A stretch of DNA of 64,000 bases, taken from NCBI RefSeq assembly GCF_017052655.1, contig NZ_JAFIDC010000001.1:992001-1056000 (forward strand), given 5' to 3'. Source of the DNA: Acholeplasma equirhinis. Lineage in GTDB: Bacteria; Bacillota_I; Bacilli_A; Acholeplasmatales; Acholeplasmataceae. A program made the position numbers and the translations under genes. The first letter of the stretch is position 1; each line of letters begins with the position of its first letter. The notes beneath the pieces are model-generated. The model searched no databases and was not told where the DNA came from. It saw only the letters and a program-made list of their open reading frames with translations. Below are positions 45,600 through 54,446 of the stretch, piece after piece.

Positions 45600-46253
45600 T
45601 TACACATCCTTTACGACTTTAGATAATGCTTGTTTCGCCGCATTTTGTTGCGCTTCTGTTTTAGATTGTCCTAAACCACTACCTAATAAAATTTCACCTT
45701 CTAAATAAACATCCGCTTTAAAGGTTGGACGGTGTGATGGTCCTGAAACTTTAACAGTATTATACGTTAAGCTTTTACGTTCAAGTTGAATGTATTCTTG
45801 CAATTGAGTCTTATAGTCCTTTAGTGTTTCAACAAGTGGGAGATATGGAACGACCACTTTCTCAAACACTAAAAATGCAGATTGAATACCCAGGTCTAAG
45901 TAGATTGCTGCAAATAATGCTTCAAAAGCATCAGCAATCACACTTTGTTTTGCATTTTGTTCACCATTACCTAGTTTTAGGTAAGCTGCTAAATTTAATT
46001 TCTCTGCAAATAGAAACAGTGCTTCTTCACGAACACTTTGAGCTCTTCTTTTGGTTAAGAAACCTTGGTCTCTTAAATCATTCTTATATAAATAGTCACT
46101 CATAATTATTTGAATGACTGCATCACCTAAAAACTCTAATCTTTCATAATGCTCTGTCCCATTCTCATGTGCAAATGAAGAATGGGTCAGTGCTTGAATG
46201 TAGAGTTTTTCGTTTTTAGGGGTGATCCCTAATTTCTCATACAATGTTTTCAT
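45600..46253 (-). CDS. rnc: Ribonuclease III
   Basis: Double-strand-specific endoribonuclease of 217 residues. Signature ERLEFLGDAVIQIIMSDYLY at about 41-60, catalytic Asp and Glu in DAFEALFAAIYLDLG, then a C-terminal dsRNA-binding domain (about 150-217, GQSKTEAQQNAAKQAL). Six nt after plsX. Processes rRNA precursors. Confidence 0.97.
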   Translation of the reverse strand: MKTLYEKLGITPKNEKLYIQALTHSSFAHENGTEHYERLEFLGDAVIQIIMSDYLYKNDLRDQGFLTKRRAQSVREEALFLFAEKLNLAAYLKLGNGEQNAKQSVIADAFEALFAAIYLDLGIQSAFLVFEKVVVPYLPLVETLKDYKTQLQEYIQLERKSLTYNTVKVSGPSHRPTFKADVYLEGEILLGSGLGQSKTEAQQNAAKQALSKVVKDV

Positions 46254-46259
46254 TAATTA

Positions 46260-47249
46260 TTATCCTAATGCTTTTTCTACTTTTCCAATAACATCTTTTT
46301 CTACCATTGTTTTAGCTTGACGAATGGCATTACTAAATGCATATGCTGATGATGAGCCGTGTGCTTTAATCACAACTTTGCTTAAACCTGCAATTAATGC
46401 ACCACCAATTTCATCTGGAGACATTGATTTTTTAAAGTTTTTTAATGCCTTTTTCATAAATAATACTGCACCAATTTTTGACCAAATACTTGCTTTAATC
46501 TCACGTTTCAACATTTGGCCCATGGCTTTAGCTGTACCTTCCATTGTTTTCATTACGATGTTTGCAGTGAAACCATCTGATAATAAAATAGATGCTTCAC
46601 TTGAAAGGATTTCTTTTGGTTCTAAGTTGCCATAGAAATTAATTGCTGGATGTTTATCCAGTAATTCATACGCTTCTCTATCAAGATCGCGTCCTTTACC
46701 AACTTCAGTTCCAATATTGATTAAACCAACTTGAGGTTTTTCAACACCGAAGACTTCTCTTAAAGCAACTGTTGTAAAGATGGCATTTCCTAACATATGT
46801 TCAGCTTTTGTATTGATGTTACCACCAGCATCCAGTAAATAAGTTGGTTTACCATCAAGCGATGGAATCAGTGGTGCAATTGCACAACGTTCTAAGCCTT
46901 TTAACGGTTTAATAATGAATTGTGAACCAAAGACTAAAACTTGTGTTGGACCTGCAGAAACAAGTGCATCTGCTTTACCTTCTTTAACATAATACATTGC
47001 TGCAATCATTGAATAATCTTTTTTTCTAATGGTATCAATACCAATATCTTTAACACCCATGTCAAAGGCATTTGGCACATCAATTACTTCAAGTCTTTTA
47101 TGTTCTTTTAAATAAGGAGCCATCGCTTCCTTATTACCAAAAAGAACAATTTCAATATTCTCATATAAATTTAATGCTTCTAAGGTACCGAGTACAATTT
47201 CTTTTGGAGCGAAATCTCCACCCATACCATCAACTGCTAAACGAATCAT
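46260..47249 (-). CDS. plsX: Phosphate acyltransferase PlsX
   Basis: Enzyme of 329 residues that makes acyl-phosphate from acyl-ACP for phospholipid synthesis. MIRLAVDGMGGDFAPKEIVLG at the start, and blocks DALVSAGPTQVL, LLDAGGN and GGALIAGLSKVVIKAHGSS. In Bacillus the order is recG-fapR-plsX-fabD-fabG-acpA-rnc; here only recG, plsX and rnc remain together and fapR is absent. Confidence 0.96.
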   Translation of the reverse strand: MIRLAVDGMGGDFAPKEIVLGTLEALNLYENIEIVLFGNKEAMAPYLKEHKRLEVIDVPNAFDMGVKDIGIDTIRKKDYSMIAAMYYVKEGKADALVSAGPTQVLVFGSQFIIKPLKGLERCAIAPLIPSLDGKPTYLLDAGGNINTKAEHMLGNAIFTTVALREVFGVEKPQVGLINIGTEVGKGRDLDREAYELLDKHPAINFYGNLEPKEILSSEASILLSDGFTANIVMKTMEGTAKAMGQMLKREIKASIWSKIGAVLFMKKALKNFKKSMSPDEIGGALIAGLSKVVIKAHGSSSAYAFSNAIRQAKTMVEKDVIGKVEKALG

Positions 47250-47285
47250 ACAATATCTCCTATCATTAAAATGATACTATTTTGA

Positions 47286-49232
47286 TTATATCACTATATT
47301 TAAAATTCTTTTTTTCAAATACGGATACTTTTCTAAATGTTTCAAATAGTATTTTGCATCGGCCTTCATCTCAGTTAAGATTTTTAAGTCGCTTGCAAAA
47401 TCTAAATATTTAAATTTGACTTGTCCACTTTGTAATATCCCAGAGAATAACCCTGCACCACGAAGTTTTAAATCATACTCTGATAAAGTGAAACCATCTA
47501 AGGTTTGTTCAAAGAAATTCAGTCGTTCAGAATCACTCTTATCTGAAACTAAATAACATGTTCCGGCTTTACTGCCTCTACCAATTCTACCTCTTAATTG
47601 ATGGAGTTGTGATAACCCAAAATGCTCTGCACCGATGATTAACATCGTTGTTGCATTTTTAACATCAATACCAACTTCAATAATTGTAGTTGAAAGTAAA
47701 ATGCCTTTAGGATTATCGATAAATCGCTTCATAATCATATCAATCTCATCATTTGATAGTTTTCCATGAATCACATAGAAGTCATCTTGACTATAAAATG
47801 GTGAGAGTTTAGAGTAGATACTTTCAATTGAGTCTTTATCTTTACTTTCTAAAATAGATGGTACAACAATAAAACTTTGTTCCACCCTCTTTTGAGTTTC
47901 CTTTAAAATATCAATAACCTTTTCAAAGTCTCGTTCTTTCATAAAAACTGTTTTGGTAGCTTTTTGGAAAGTCGGACGCATTTTAATTGATGACACATCA
48001 AGATCACCAAAGAAAGTTAAAGACAAACTTCTTGGAATTGGTGTTGCAGTTAAGTAAATTAGGTCACCTGTCATGCTCTTATTCACTAAACTATCTCTTA
48101 ATTCAACACCAAATTTATGTTGTTCATCGATGATCACTAAACCTAACTTATTAAACTCTGTACCTTCCATACCAAGTGCATGCGTACCAAAGATCATTTT
48201 TGGTTTACCTGATTTAATAGAATCTTGGACTGCTTTTTTATCTTTAATCGATGAAGTTAAAAGTGTTGAATCAATATCTTGGAATAGTTTAATAAAGTTT
48301 TCATAGTGTTGTCTTGCAAGTATTTCAGTTGGTGCCATCATCGCAACTTGATATCCTGCAGAAATCATACCAAGTGCTGCAATGAATGCAACAATTGTTT
48401 TCCCTGAACCAACATCTCCTTGAATCAGTCGATACATGGATTCTTGTTTCTTATAATCTTTATAAATCTCATTCACTGTTTCTTGTTGATTAAATGTGAG
48501 TTGATAAGGTAGTCCATCGATATACCATCTCACATCATCAATTTTATATTGAATAGGTTCACGTGTACTTTTAGGATTTAATGTGAACATATAACTTAAT
48601 TGATGTAAGAAAGCTTCTTCTCTTTTAAAACGTTCTAAAGATTTCTTTAAATCTTCATTCGATGCAGGAAAGTGCATTTTATAATATGCTTCTTTTCTGT
48701 CTAATAGATGATATTTATGAATTAATTCTTTAGGGAGTGTTTCAAAGATTTGATCCTTGCCTTCTTCAAAAATATTTGAAATAATTTTACTGATTTGAGA
48801 ATCAAGGACACCTTCAAGTCCGTAGATTGGTTTAATCTCTGGTTGTTCTTTTTGAGTTGAAATAAAATTTACATTGATTTCTCTTAAGAATAAATTAAAC
48901 TTACCTTGAACTAAAACAGTATCTCCTTGATTTAACGTTTTACTTAGATACTCTCTACCATAAATTAAGAGTTTGATGGATTCCCCATCAACTTCAATGA
49001 ACGTTGTTGTAAGGACTGCTTTTCTTTTAACTGTTTGAATCGGACCATTAATTTTACCAATGACTGTAATGATTTCATTATGACGCAATTCATCAAAGGT
49101 AGCTAGGGTAAAGTTTTGATATTTCTTAGGTAAATATGAAACAAGGTCATAGGTATCCCATATGCCTTGTCTTCTTAATTTCTTAACTGTGTTTTCACCC
49201 ACACCGTGGATTTCAATTAACTCAATTCCCAT
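47286..49232 (-). CDS. recG: ATP-dependent DNA helicase RecG
   Basis: Helicase of 648 residues for fork reversal and branch migration. N-terminal wedge/OB domain (about 50-150), Walker A GDVGSGKT near 270, IDEQHKFG, TATPIPRSLSL, and motif VI QLRGRIGRG. Slightly shorter than the typical 680. First gene of the unit with plsX, rnc, dnaD and nth. Confidence 0.97.
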   Translation of the reverse strand: MGIELIEIHGVGENTVKKLRRQGIWDTYDLVSYLPKKYQNFTLATFDELRHNEIITVIGKINGPIQTVKRKAVLTTTFIEVDGESIKLLIYGREYLSKTLNQGDTVLVQGKFNLFLREINVNFISTQKEQPEIKPIYGLEGVLDSQISKIISNIFEEGKDQIFETLPKELIHKYHLLDRKEAYYKMHFPASNEDLKKSLERFKREEAFLHQLSYMFTLNPKSTREPIQYKIDDVRWYIDGLPYQLTFNQQETVNEIYKDYKKQESMYRLIQGDVGSGKTIVAFIAALGMISAGYQVAMMAPTEILARQHYENFIKLFQDIDSTLLTSSIKDKKAVQDSIKSGKPKMIFGTHALGMEGTEFNKLGLVIIDEQHKFGVELRDSLVNKSMTGDLIYLTATPIPRSLSLTFFGDLDVSSIKMRPTFQKATKTVFMKERDFEKVIDILKETQKRVEQSFIVVPSILESKDKDSIESIYSKLSPFYSQDDFYVIHGKLSNDEIDMIMKRFIDNPKGILLSTTIIEVGIDVKNATTMLIIGAEHFGLSQLHQLRGRIGRGSKAGTCYLVSDKSDSERLNFFEQTLDGFTLSEYDLKLRGAGLFSGILQSGQVKFKYLDFASDLKILTEMKADAKYYLKHLEKYPYLKKRILNIVI

Positions 49233-49344
49233 ACCTTGATTATAGCACTAAACCATACCTTTCTTTATAAGAAAATCCCTTAAAACTTGTTTAAAAACCT
49301 TTAATTTTTTTAATCATGGTAAGATAAATTTGAGGTGATTTTCA

Positions 49345-50010
49345 ATGTGTGGTCGTTTTACAATTACTGTAACCTATGATGAACTTCAAAAATACGTTGA
49401 AGAAAAATATGAAATTGAAAAAATTTCACCTGATTTTAGAGTGCCTAATTATAATGTTGCACCAAGTATGGATGTCATTTCAATTTTGCATGATGGTAAA
49501 AGATACCGTATTGGTTTACTCAAATGGGGATTCATTCCTTCATTCAATCCAGATGATAAAATAGGCTTTATTAATGCTAAGGCAGAAACTGTTTTTGAGA
49601 AACCTTCCTTTAAGAAGGCCATTTTAAATCAAAGATGTGTTGTTTTAGCAGATGGTTATTATGAATGGAAACAAGATGAAACAAAACAACCCTATAGAAT
49701 TACCACAGATCAAAAATTATTCGCAATGGCCGCCATTTGGAATACTGTAACAGATAGTTCTGGTAAGAAAATCCACACGGTTGCGATTATGACAACGAAA
49801 GCATACGGTATTACTGAAGAAATTCATGAAAGAATGCCTGTTATTCTTGATAAAGATACTGAAAAGATTTGGTTAAATCCTAAATACATTGATCCTTTAG
49901 ATATTAAATCTGTTCTTCAACCTTATAAAGGTAAGATTCATATGTATAAGGTATCAAAACGTGTTGGCAGTCCTTCTGCCAATGACATTGAACTCATTGA
50001 AGAAATGTAA
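49345..50010 (+). CDS. SRAP-domain protein (HMCES/YedK family)
   Basis: Protein of 221 residues that forms a protective crosslink with abasic sites in single-stranded DNA. The catalytic Cys2 is exposed after Met removal (MCGRFT). Other active-site blocks are NAKAETVFEKPSF, DGYYEWK with the conserved Glu, and HERMPVIL with the conserved His. Full length. Next to a Y-family polymerase, it fits a DNA damage tolerance group. Confidence 0.94.
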   Translation: MCGRFTITVTYDELQKYVEEKYEIEKISPDFRVPNYNVAPSMDVISILHDGKRYRIGLLKWGFIPSFNPDDKIGFINAKAETVFEKPSFKKAILNQRCVVLADGYYEWKQDETKQPYRITTDQKLFAMAAIWNTVTDSSGKKIHTVAIMTTKAYGITEEIHERMPVILDKDTEKIWLNPKYIDPLDIKSVLQPYKGKIHMYKVSKRVGSPSANDIELIEEM

Positions 50011-50054
50011 ATGCTTTTGAATTTTGAAAAAAATAAAAGTCGACTTAACTTGTT

Positions 50055-50085
50055 GGTTATGCCATTAACGGTATAACCTTTTTTT
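50055..50085 (+). terminator. Terminator after the SRAP gene
   Basis: GGTTATGCC, 6-nt loop, GGTATAACC (9 bp with one G-U) and seven T. Confidence 0.9.
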
Positions 50086-50166
50086 ATACATTTTTCTTTC
50101 ATGTTTTTTCAGTGTCTTACATCAAAATTATAGTTATATAATATACTCCCAAAAGGAGCATGCTTT

Positions 50167-51444
50167 ATGGAAAACATGAAAGACTACCAACTCAATAGAA
50201 CTATTTTTTGTATTGACTTAAAGTCTTTTTACGCTTCTGTTGAGTGTGTTTTAAAAGGACTTGATCCATTTAATACACCTTTGGTGGTGGCAGATAAAGG
50301 ACGCGGTGGTGGCTCAATCGTCCTTGCAGTTTCCCCTTATCTTAGAAAGCTTGGTATACCTTCACGTTGTCGTATCTTTGAAATCCCTGAAAACTTAGAT
50401 ATTATCTTTGCTAAACCTCGCATGGAAACTTATATGGAGTATTCTGCTAAGGTGATTGAAGTTTATTTAGAGTTTGTTAGTTTTGATGATTTATATGTTT
50501 ATTCAATTGATGAATCCTTACTTGATGTCACACACTATTTAAAGCGTTATAACTTAACTGCTAGAGAACTTGCAGAAAAGATTTTAAACCGTATTAAAGA
50601 AAAACTTGGACTCACTGCTACTTGTGGCATTGGACCTAATATGCTAATGAGTAAATTAGCACTTGATATTGAATCTAAAAAGAGTCCTGATTTCATTGGC
50701 GAATGGACTTATGATGATATTCCAAAGAAACTCTGGCCGGTTACACCACTTTCTGAAATGTGGGGAATTGGTTCTCGAATGGAAGCCAATTTAAATGATT
50801 TAGGTATTTATTCTATTTATGATTTGGCACATTTTGATGTTAATTACCTAAAGAAACTCTTTGGCGTTATGGGCGAAGAACTCTACTATCATGCCCATGG
50901 TATTGATATGAGTCTCATTCAAGATAAAGATAGACTGCGTTCTAAAGCTAAATCATTTAGTGCAAACCAAGTTTTATTTAGAGACTATACCGGTGAAGAA
51001 ATTCTAACCATTATTCTTGAGATGGTCGATGAAATTACAAGACGTTTAAGAATGCACCGTAAGAAAACTAGAACAATTCATCTTGCTATTGGTTATTCAA
51101 AAGATTTTCCTGGAGGCTTCTCGCGTCAAATAACTCTAGATCAACCAACACATAATGAAACAACCATCTACCAAGCTTGTCTAGATTTATTTGAAAGATT
51201 CTATATCGGATATCCAATTAGAGTTGTTGGTATTTCTGCAGGTGGTTTAACTGATTATGATTCATATTATCAATTCTCAATCTTTGAAGATACACAAGCT
51301 TTAGAGAAAGAATTTATACTTCAACAAACAGTTGATTCAATTAAAAGTAAATTTGGTAAGAATGCAGTACTTCGTGGTTCAGCATTAAAAGCTGAGTCCA
51401 CAATTATTGCAAGAAATGGAATGATTGGAGGTCACAATAAATGA
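50167..51444 (+). CDS. Y-family DNA polymerase, UvrX/YqjW type
   Basis: Translesion polymerase of 425 residues. Palm motifs DLKSFYASVECV near residue 17 and YSIDESLLDVTHYL near 115 with catalytic Asp and Glu, helix-hairpin-helix in WGIGSRMEANLNDLGIYSIYDLAHF, and a little-finger domain to the C-terminus. The 4-nt overlap with a YolD-like gene is the typical context of UvrX polymerases of Firmicutes and their plasmids and phages. AAAGGAGC lies 7 nt before the ATG. Confidence 0.92.
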   Translation: MENMKDYQLNRTIFCIDLKSFYASVECVLKGLDPFNTPLVVADKGRGGGSIVLAVSPYLRKLGIPSRCRIFEIPENLDIIFAKPRMETYMEYSAKVIEVYLEFVSFDDLYVYSIDESLLDVTHYLKRYNLTARELAEKILNRIKEKLGLTATCGIGPNMLMSKLALDIESKKSPDFIGEWTYDDIPKKLWPVTPLSEMWGIGSRMEANLNDLGIYSIYDLAHFDVNYLKKLFGVMGEELYYHAHGIDMSLIQDKDRLRSKAKSFSANQVLFRDYTGEEILTIILEMVDEITRRLRMHRKKTRTIHLAIGYSKDFPGGFSRQITLDQPTHNETTIYQACLDLFERFYIGYPIRVVGISAGGLTDYDSYYQFSIFEDTQALEKEFILQQTVDSIKSKFGKNAVLRGSALKAESTIIARNGMIGGHNK

Positions 51445-51764
51445 GCTATGTCGATCGTGGCATTATTAAGTGGCAACCATTTGATGGTTTAGCAGGGTTT
51501 CATGAGATTCTAGCAAGAATCCGTTACAACCAAGGAAAGATTCCGAAACCAGTTCTTTTAGATGATAAAGTTGATGAAATTAATAGAGAACTGGAAGATG
51601 CCTTAAATAACCATAAAATGGTTCTAATAAAGCATTTTGAGGATGGATATATCTACCCTTATGAGGGTTATATATTTAAAGTTGATACGATTAAACAGCA
51701 TATCATCTTGACGTCAAAAGAAAGATTTAAGATGGAAGATATTGTTGACTTATACTGCTTATAA
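51441..51764 (+). CDS. YolD-like protein
   Basis: Small protein of 107 residues. DRGIIKWQPFDGLAGF near the start is the YolD hallmark, and the rest is predicted beta-rich. YolD proteins accompany UvrX-type polymerases and may be functional partners similar to UmuD; the mechanism is unproven. Starts inside the polymerase stop codon (ATGA). Confidence 0.9.
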   Translation: MSYVDRGIIKWQPFDGLAGFHEILARIRYNQGKIPKPVLLDDKVDEINRELEDALNNHKMVLIKHFEDGYIYPYEGYIFKVDTIKQHIILTSKERFKMEDIVDLYCL

Positions 51765-51769
51765 AAAAG

Positions 51770-51798
51770 AAATGCACTTCATAATTGAAGTGCATTTT
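51770..51798. repeat. 29-nt hairpin repeat, copy 1 (bidirectional terminator)
   Basis: Eleven-base arms AAATGCACTTC and GAAGTGCATTT around a 6-nt loop ATAATT, with T-run. Identical over 29 nt, in the same orientation, to 54063-54091. Ends both the yolD-like transcript and the convergent HNH-TOPRIM-ATPase cassette. Confidence 0.92.
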
Positions 51799-51803
51799 TA
51801 ATG

Positions 51804-52202
51804 TTAAAAATATTTATGTTTAGTGGCTTTCCAATCAATTCTTATTCCTGTATTTTGATTAATTATGCCATAACCTCTATATCCATCAACAGTTTGTTTG
51901 CAACGATAAATAGCATATCTTATATTATTGATCACAAATGTATTATGATCACCTTTTTCTTGGTTATTTTTCCAATGCATGATTTCTAAATTATTATTGT
52001 CATCCGTACCACCAAGTTTTATTGGAAGAATGTGATCTATCGTCCAGCCAAAATTATGCTTCTTTCCTTCATATAATCTTTCAGTAGTATAATCACCGTA
52101 GTCTTCTTTGTAGATAAGTGTACCAAAACAATCAGACACTAATAATTCAGAGCCATATACTGTTTCCCAAAATCTAAGTGCATTTTTTCTATTAATCTCC
52201 AT
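51804..52202 (-). CDS. HNH endonuclease (third gene of the cassette)
   Basis: Nuclease of 132 residues. HNH/beta-beta-alpha-metal motif WTIDHILPIKLGGTDDNNNL (Asp56, His57, Asn71) followed by His76 and Asn79/80 in MHWKNNQEKGD. No zinc-binding Cys pairs. The ATG at 52202 overlaps the TOPRIM gene by 11 nt and follows AGGTGG, so the three genes are coupled. Septu PtuB is also an HNH protein beside an ATPase, but Septu has no TOPRIM partner. The effector role is inferred. Confidence 0.85.
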   Translation of the reverse strand: MEINRKNALRFWETVYGSELLVSDCFGTLIYKEDYGDYTTERLYEGKKHNFGWTIDHILPIKLGGTDDNNNLEIMHWKNNQEKGDHNTFVINNIRYAIYRCKQTVDGYRGYGIINQNTGIRIDWKATKHKYF

Positions 52203-52629
52203 TAAGTCCACCTATATTAAAAGATATAAAATATTTGATGATTTTTTGAAATAATTGAATAATGTTTTGTTTTTTGATTGAAAACTGATCAATTAATTTA
52301 GATTTATCAATGCATTCAATTGAATTATCATGATATTTAATTTTACTAGTTGTCGTTTGAATGATTGACTCTTCGTGAATAAAGCATCCATCTAAATCTA
52401 TGATATGTATGATTCTTTCAACATCATCTAAAGTTAGTTTGTCTATTTTCAACCGTTCTACAATGACCTCAAACATTCGTTTCTCTGGTGTTTTATTAGT
52501 AAGTACATCACCGTTCATAACAATAAACTTGATCTGATCTCCAGTAGCAAAAATTTTCTCGAGAATAATATCAAGTGATATTTCTTCGCTATCACCTTCA
52601 ACCACAACAATCCAAACTTTTTTAATCAT
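52192..52629 (-). CDS. Small stand-alone TOPRIM-like protein (second gene of the cassette)
   Basis: Protein of 145 residues. VVVEGDSEE with Glu11 and IIHIIDLDGC with the Asp78-x-Asp80 pair are the two TOPRIM metal motifs, separated by about 65 residues as in OLD/RloB/AriB proteins. It is shorter than AriB or RloB (about 200-300) and ends soon after the fold. The ATG at 52629 follows AAGGTG within the end of the ATPase gene; a longer reading to 52704 lies inside that gene. Likely a nuclease domain split from an OLD-type ATPase or a regulator; activity unproven. Confidence 0.72.
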   Translation of the reverse strand: MIKKVWIVVVEGDSEEISLDIILEKIFATGDQIKFIVMNGDVLTNKTPEKRMFEVIVERLKIDKLTLDDVERIIHIIDLDGCFIHEESIIQTTTSKIKYHDNSIECIDKSKLIDQFSIKKQNIIQLFQKIIKYFISFNIGGLNGD

Positions 52630-52633
52630 GGTA

Positions 52634-53962
52634 CTACACCTTAGAAAAAGCTCTTCTAATTTCAGATTGATTGCATGCCTTATATACTTCTTCCTTTTGT
52701 CCACCTAATTGAATCACTCTATAATATGTATCACGTAAATTATGATTGTTTTTAATATGATTAAATTGAATATATCTATTATGAGGGTTTGTCGTTGTAA
52801 ACCAAATATCTTTAGTATCTAAAACTTCTAAAGCTCGAAGATTGTGTGATGTAAAGAGAAATTGTCCCTTACCACTTTGTTTAATTACTTGTAATAATTC
52901 ACCTAATAAAAATTCGAAAATAGAAGCGTCAAATTCATCAATAACTACTAACACATCTTCTCTTTTATACATTTCAATTAAATTAGCAATAAAGCTGACT
53001 AAAATTTTGATACCATCAGATTCATATGAATATGGAAACTCCATATTGTCTCTTTTTGCAAGCAAATCAAACTCATATACAAGTTCAACAGGATTAGGTA
53101 TTCTTCTCTCATTTTTAATCATCAATTCAAATCCAGGAACAAGTTGAGAGATTACCAAGTTAATTGGTTTAAGGCCTTCTTTTAACTTTGTTAATTGTTC
53201 TTGTGTGCCTTGATTTTTGTATCCACCAAAAACATTCTCAAAAAAGTTGTTATTCCCTTCATTGTCGGTTGTGATTAATCCGATTGGATGTTGAATACCG
53301 AACGAAGATACTGCTGATCTTGAATGTTCAATGATATACATACGTTTATGTACATATTTAATTGTATTTTCGAAAATTAATTTGAAATTATTATCAACCA
53401 AAGTTTCATTAAAAAGTTTATTTACCTCAGGATTAAAGAAGAAACTTTGGTAATTATTTCTGGTGCTTGTTGCAGCAACTAGATATTTTATAATATTTTG
53501 GCGATTAATTCCAAAAGTTGATTTTCTTGCAGATGGTATAAATATCTGTTCAGATAAAATTGTCTCTTCTGTATATCCAACCTTTGATCTGTCGCCAGAA
53601 AGTGAATTATAGTAAGAGATTGTTTCTTCAACCTTACCTAATTCAGAAAACTTAACTAGATAAGTCACATGTAATTGGTATTCTTCATGAAAGATAAGAT
53701 ATTCAACTTCAAGTTCACTAGAAGGTTCACTTATTGTTCTGACTGAAAGTAATCTCTCAATTGATAAACCTGCAAAAAGTTGTTGAATAATTCTAAATGC
53801 ATTTACAACAGCAGTTTTTCCTGAGCCATTTTGACCATAGATACCAATGATGTTATTTCTTACCTCAGCCTCACTATCATAATCCGGGAATGAAATCTTC
53901 CCTTCTATAACATTTTTAATATTTTTAACTCTAATACTTTTAAAGCGTAAAATAGGATTCAT
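52634..53962 (-). CDS. ABC-type AAA ATPase (AAA_15/21, RloA/AriA/OLD-like; first gene of the cassette)
   Basis: ATPase of 442 residues. Walker A GQNGSGKT at 43-50, a long coiled/helical middle, signature-like YESDGIKIL near 310, Walker B VVIDEFD ending at 345, and the switch His373 in FTSHN. The N-terminal FKSIRVKNIKNV is typical of RecF/OLD-type defence ATPases. GGAGGT precedes the ATG at 53962. First gene of a coupled ATPase-TOPRIM-HNH operon; probably the phage or DNA sensor. Confidence 0.88.
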   Translation of the reverse strand: MNPILRFKSIRVKNIKNVIEGKISFPDYDSEAEVRNNIIGIYGQNGSGKTAVVNAFRIIQQLFAGLSIERLLSVRTISEPSSELEVEYLIFHEEYQLHVTYLVKFSELGKVEETISYYNSLSGDRSKVGYTEETILSEQIFIPSARKSTFGINRQNIIKYLVAATSTRNNYQSFFFNPEVNKLFNETLVDNNFKLIFENTIKYVHKRMYIIEHSRSAVSSFGIQHPIGLITTDNEGNNNFFENVFGGYKNQGTQEQLTKLKEGLKPINLVISQLVPGFELMIKNERRIPNPVELVYEFDLLAKRDNMEFPYSYESDGIKILVSFIANLIEMYKREDVLVVIDEFDASIFEFLLGELLQVIKQSGKGQFLFTSHNLRALEVLDTKDIWFTTTNPHNRYIQFNHIKNNHNLRDTYYRVIQLGGQKEEVYKACNQSEIRRAFSKV

Positions 53963-54062
53963 ATAAGTACCTCCATCATTATTATACATCTTTATGGATA
54001 TTTTACAATATTTTGAAACATTTTGTTACACTTTTCAATATTTTATTAATATGAAAATATGA

Positions 54063-54091
54063 AAATGCACTTCATAATTGAAGTGCATTTT
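54063..54091. repeat. 29-nt hairpin repeat, copy 2
   Basis: Same 29 nt and same loop orientation as 51770-51798. It brackets the ATPase-TOPRIM-HNH cassette on its promoter side and also serves as terminator of the small gene at 54094-54381. Confidence 0.92.
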
Positions 54092-54093
54092 AC

Positions 54094-54381
54094 TTACCTT
54101 TTATTTAAATACGCATTAACTGCTTCTTTGGCTATAACTAAGTTTTCTTTATCTTTGCCATTTTGAGGAATGAACAATTCTTTTGGTTCTGGTGTAAATA
54201 TATTCACATAGAAAGTGTGTGTTTCATAATGATATCCCACTTGAATCTTTTCTTTTGGTGCACCAGTCTTTTCAAAAATGATCGATGGTGACATACGTTT
54301 TTTAAGTTTCATCGGTTTTTCAAAACCGTAGTCCTTAATAAACTTAAAATTATACTTCAATCTTTCATAAATAAATAGCAA
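54094..54381 (-). CDS. Hypothetical protein, possibly frameshifted or 5'-truncated
   Basis: Open frame of 95 residues with no recognised domain; it reads like genuine protein (FIYERLKYNFKFIKDYGFEK, then a beta-rich FEKTGAPKEKIQVGYHYETHTFYVNIF). The frame opens at a TTG with no ribosome binding site; the first ATG is residue 24. An ATG at 54407 in another frame gives MKTALTHRNCYLF before stopping. Adding one more TTTA unit in the short TTTATTTA tract (about 54368-54376) would join the two, so a frameshift is likely. It stands at the edge of the defence-like cassette. Confidence 0.5.
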   Translation of the reverse strand: MLFIYERLKYNFKFIKDYGFEKPMKLKKRMSPSIIFEKTGAPKEKIQVGYHYETHTFYVNIFTPEPKELFIPQNGKDKENLVIAKEAVNAYLNKR

Positions 54382-54423
54382 TTTCTATGGGTCAGTGCCG
54401 TTTTCATTAAAAAGGTAAATAAA

Positions 54424-54446
54424 AAAGAAGGTCTTACGCCTTCTTC
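54424..54446 (-). terminator. Terminator after mvaS
   Basis: AAGAAGG, loop, CCTTCTT and T-run on the minus strand; the 5' arm lies in the last codons of mvaS. Confidence 0.8.

Noticed and set aside
50100-50166. LexA/UmuR-type SOS operator before the UvrX-like polymerase
   Set aside because: A TATAAT box is visible near 50135 but no matching CGAAC-N4-GTTCG or other recognisable operator was found.
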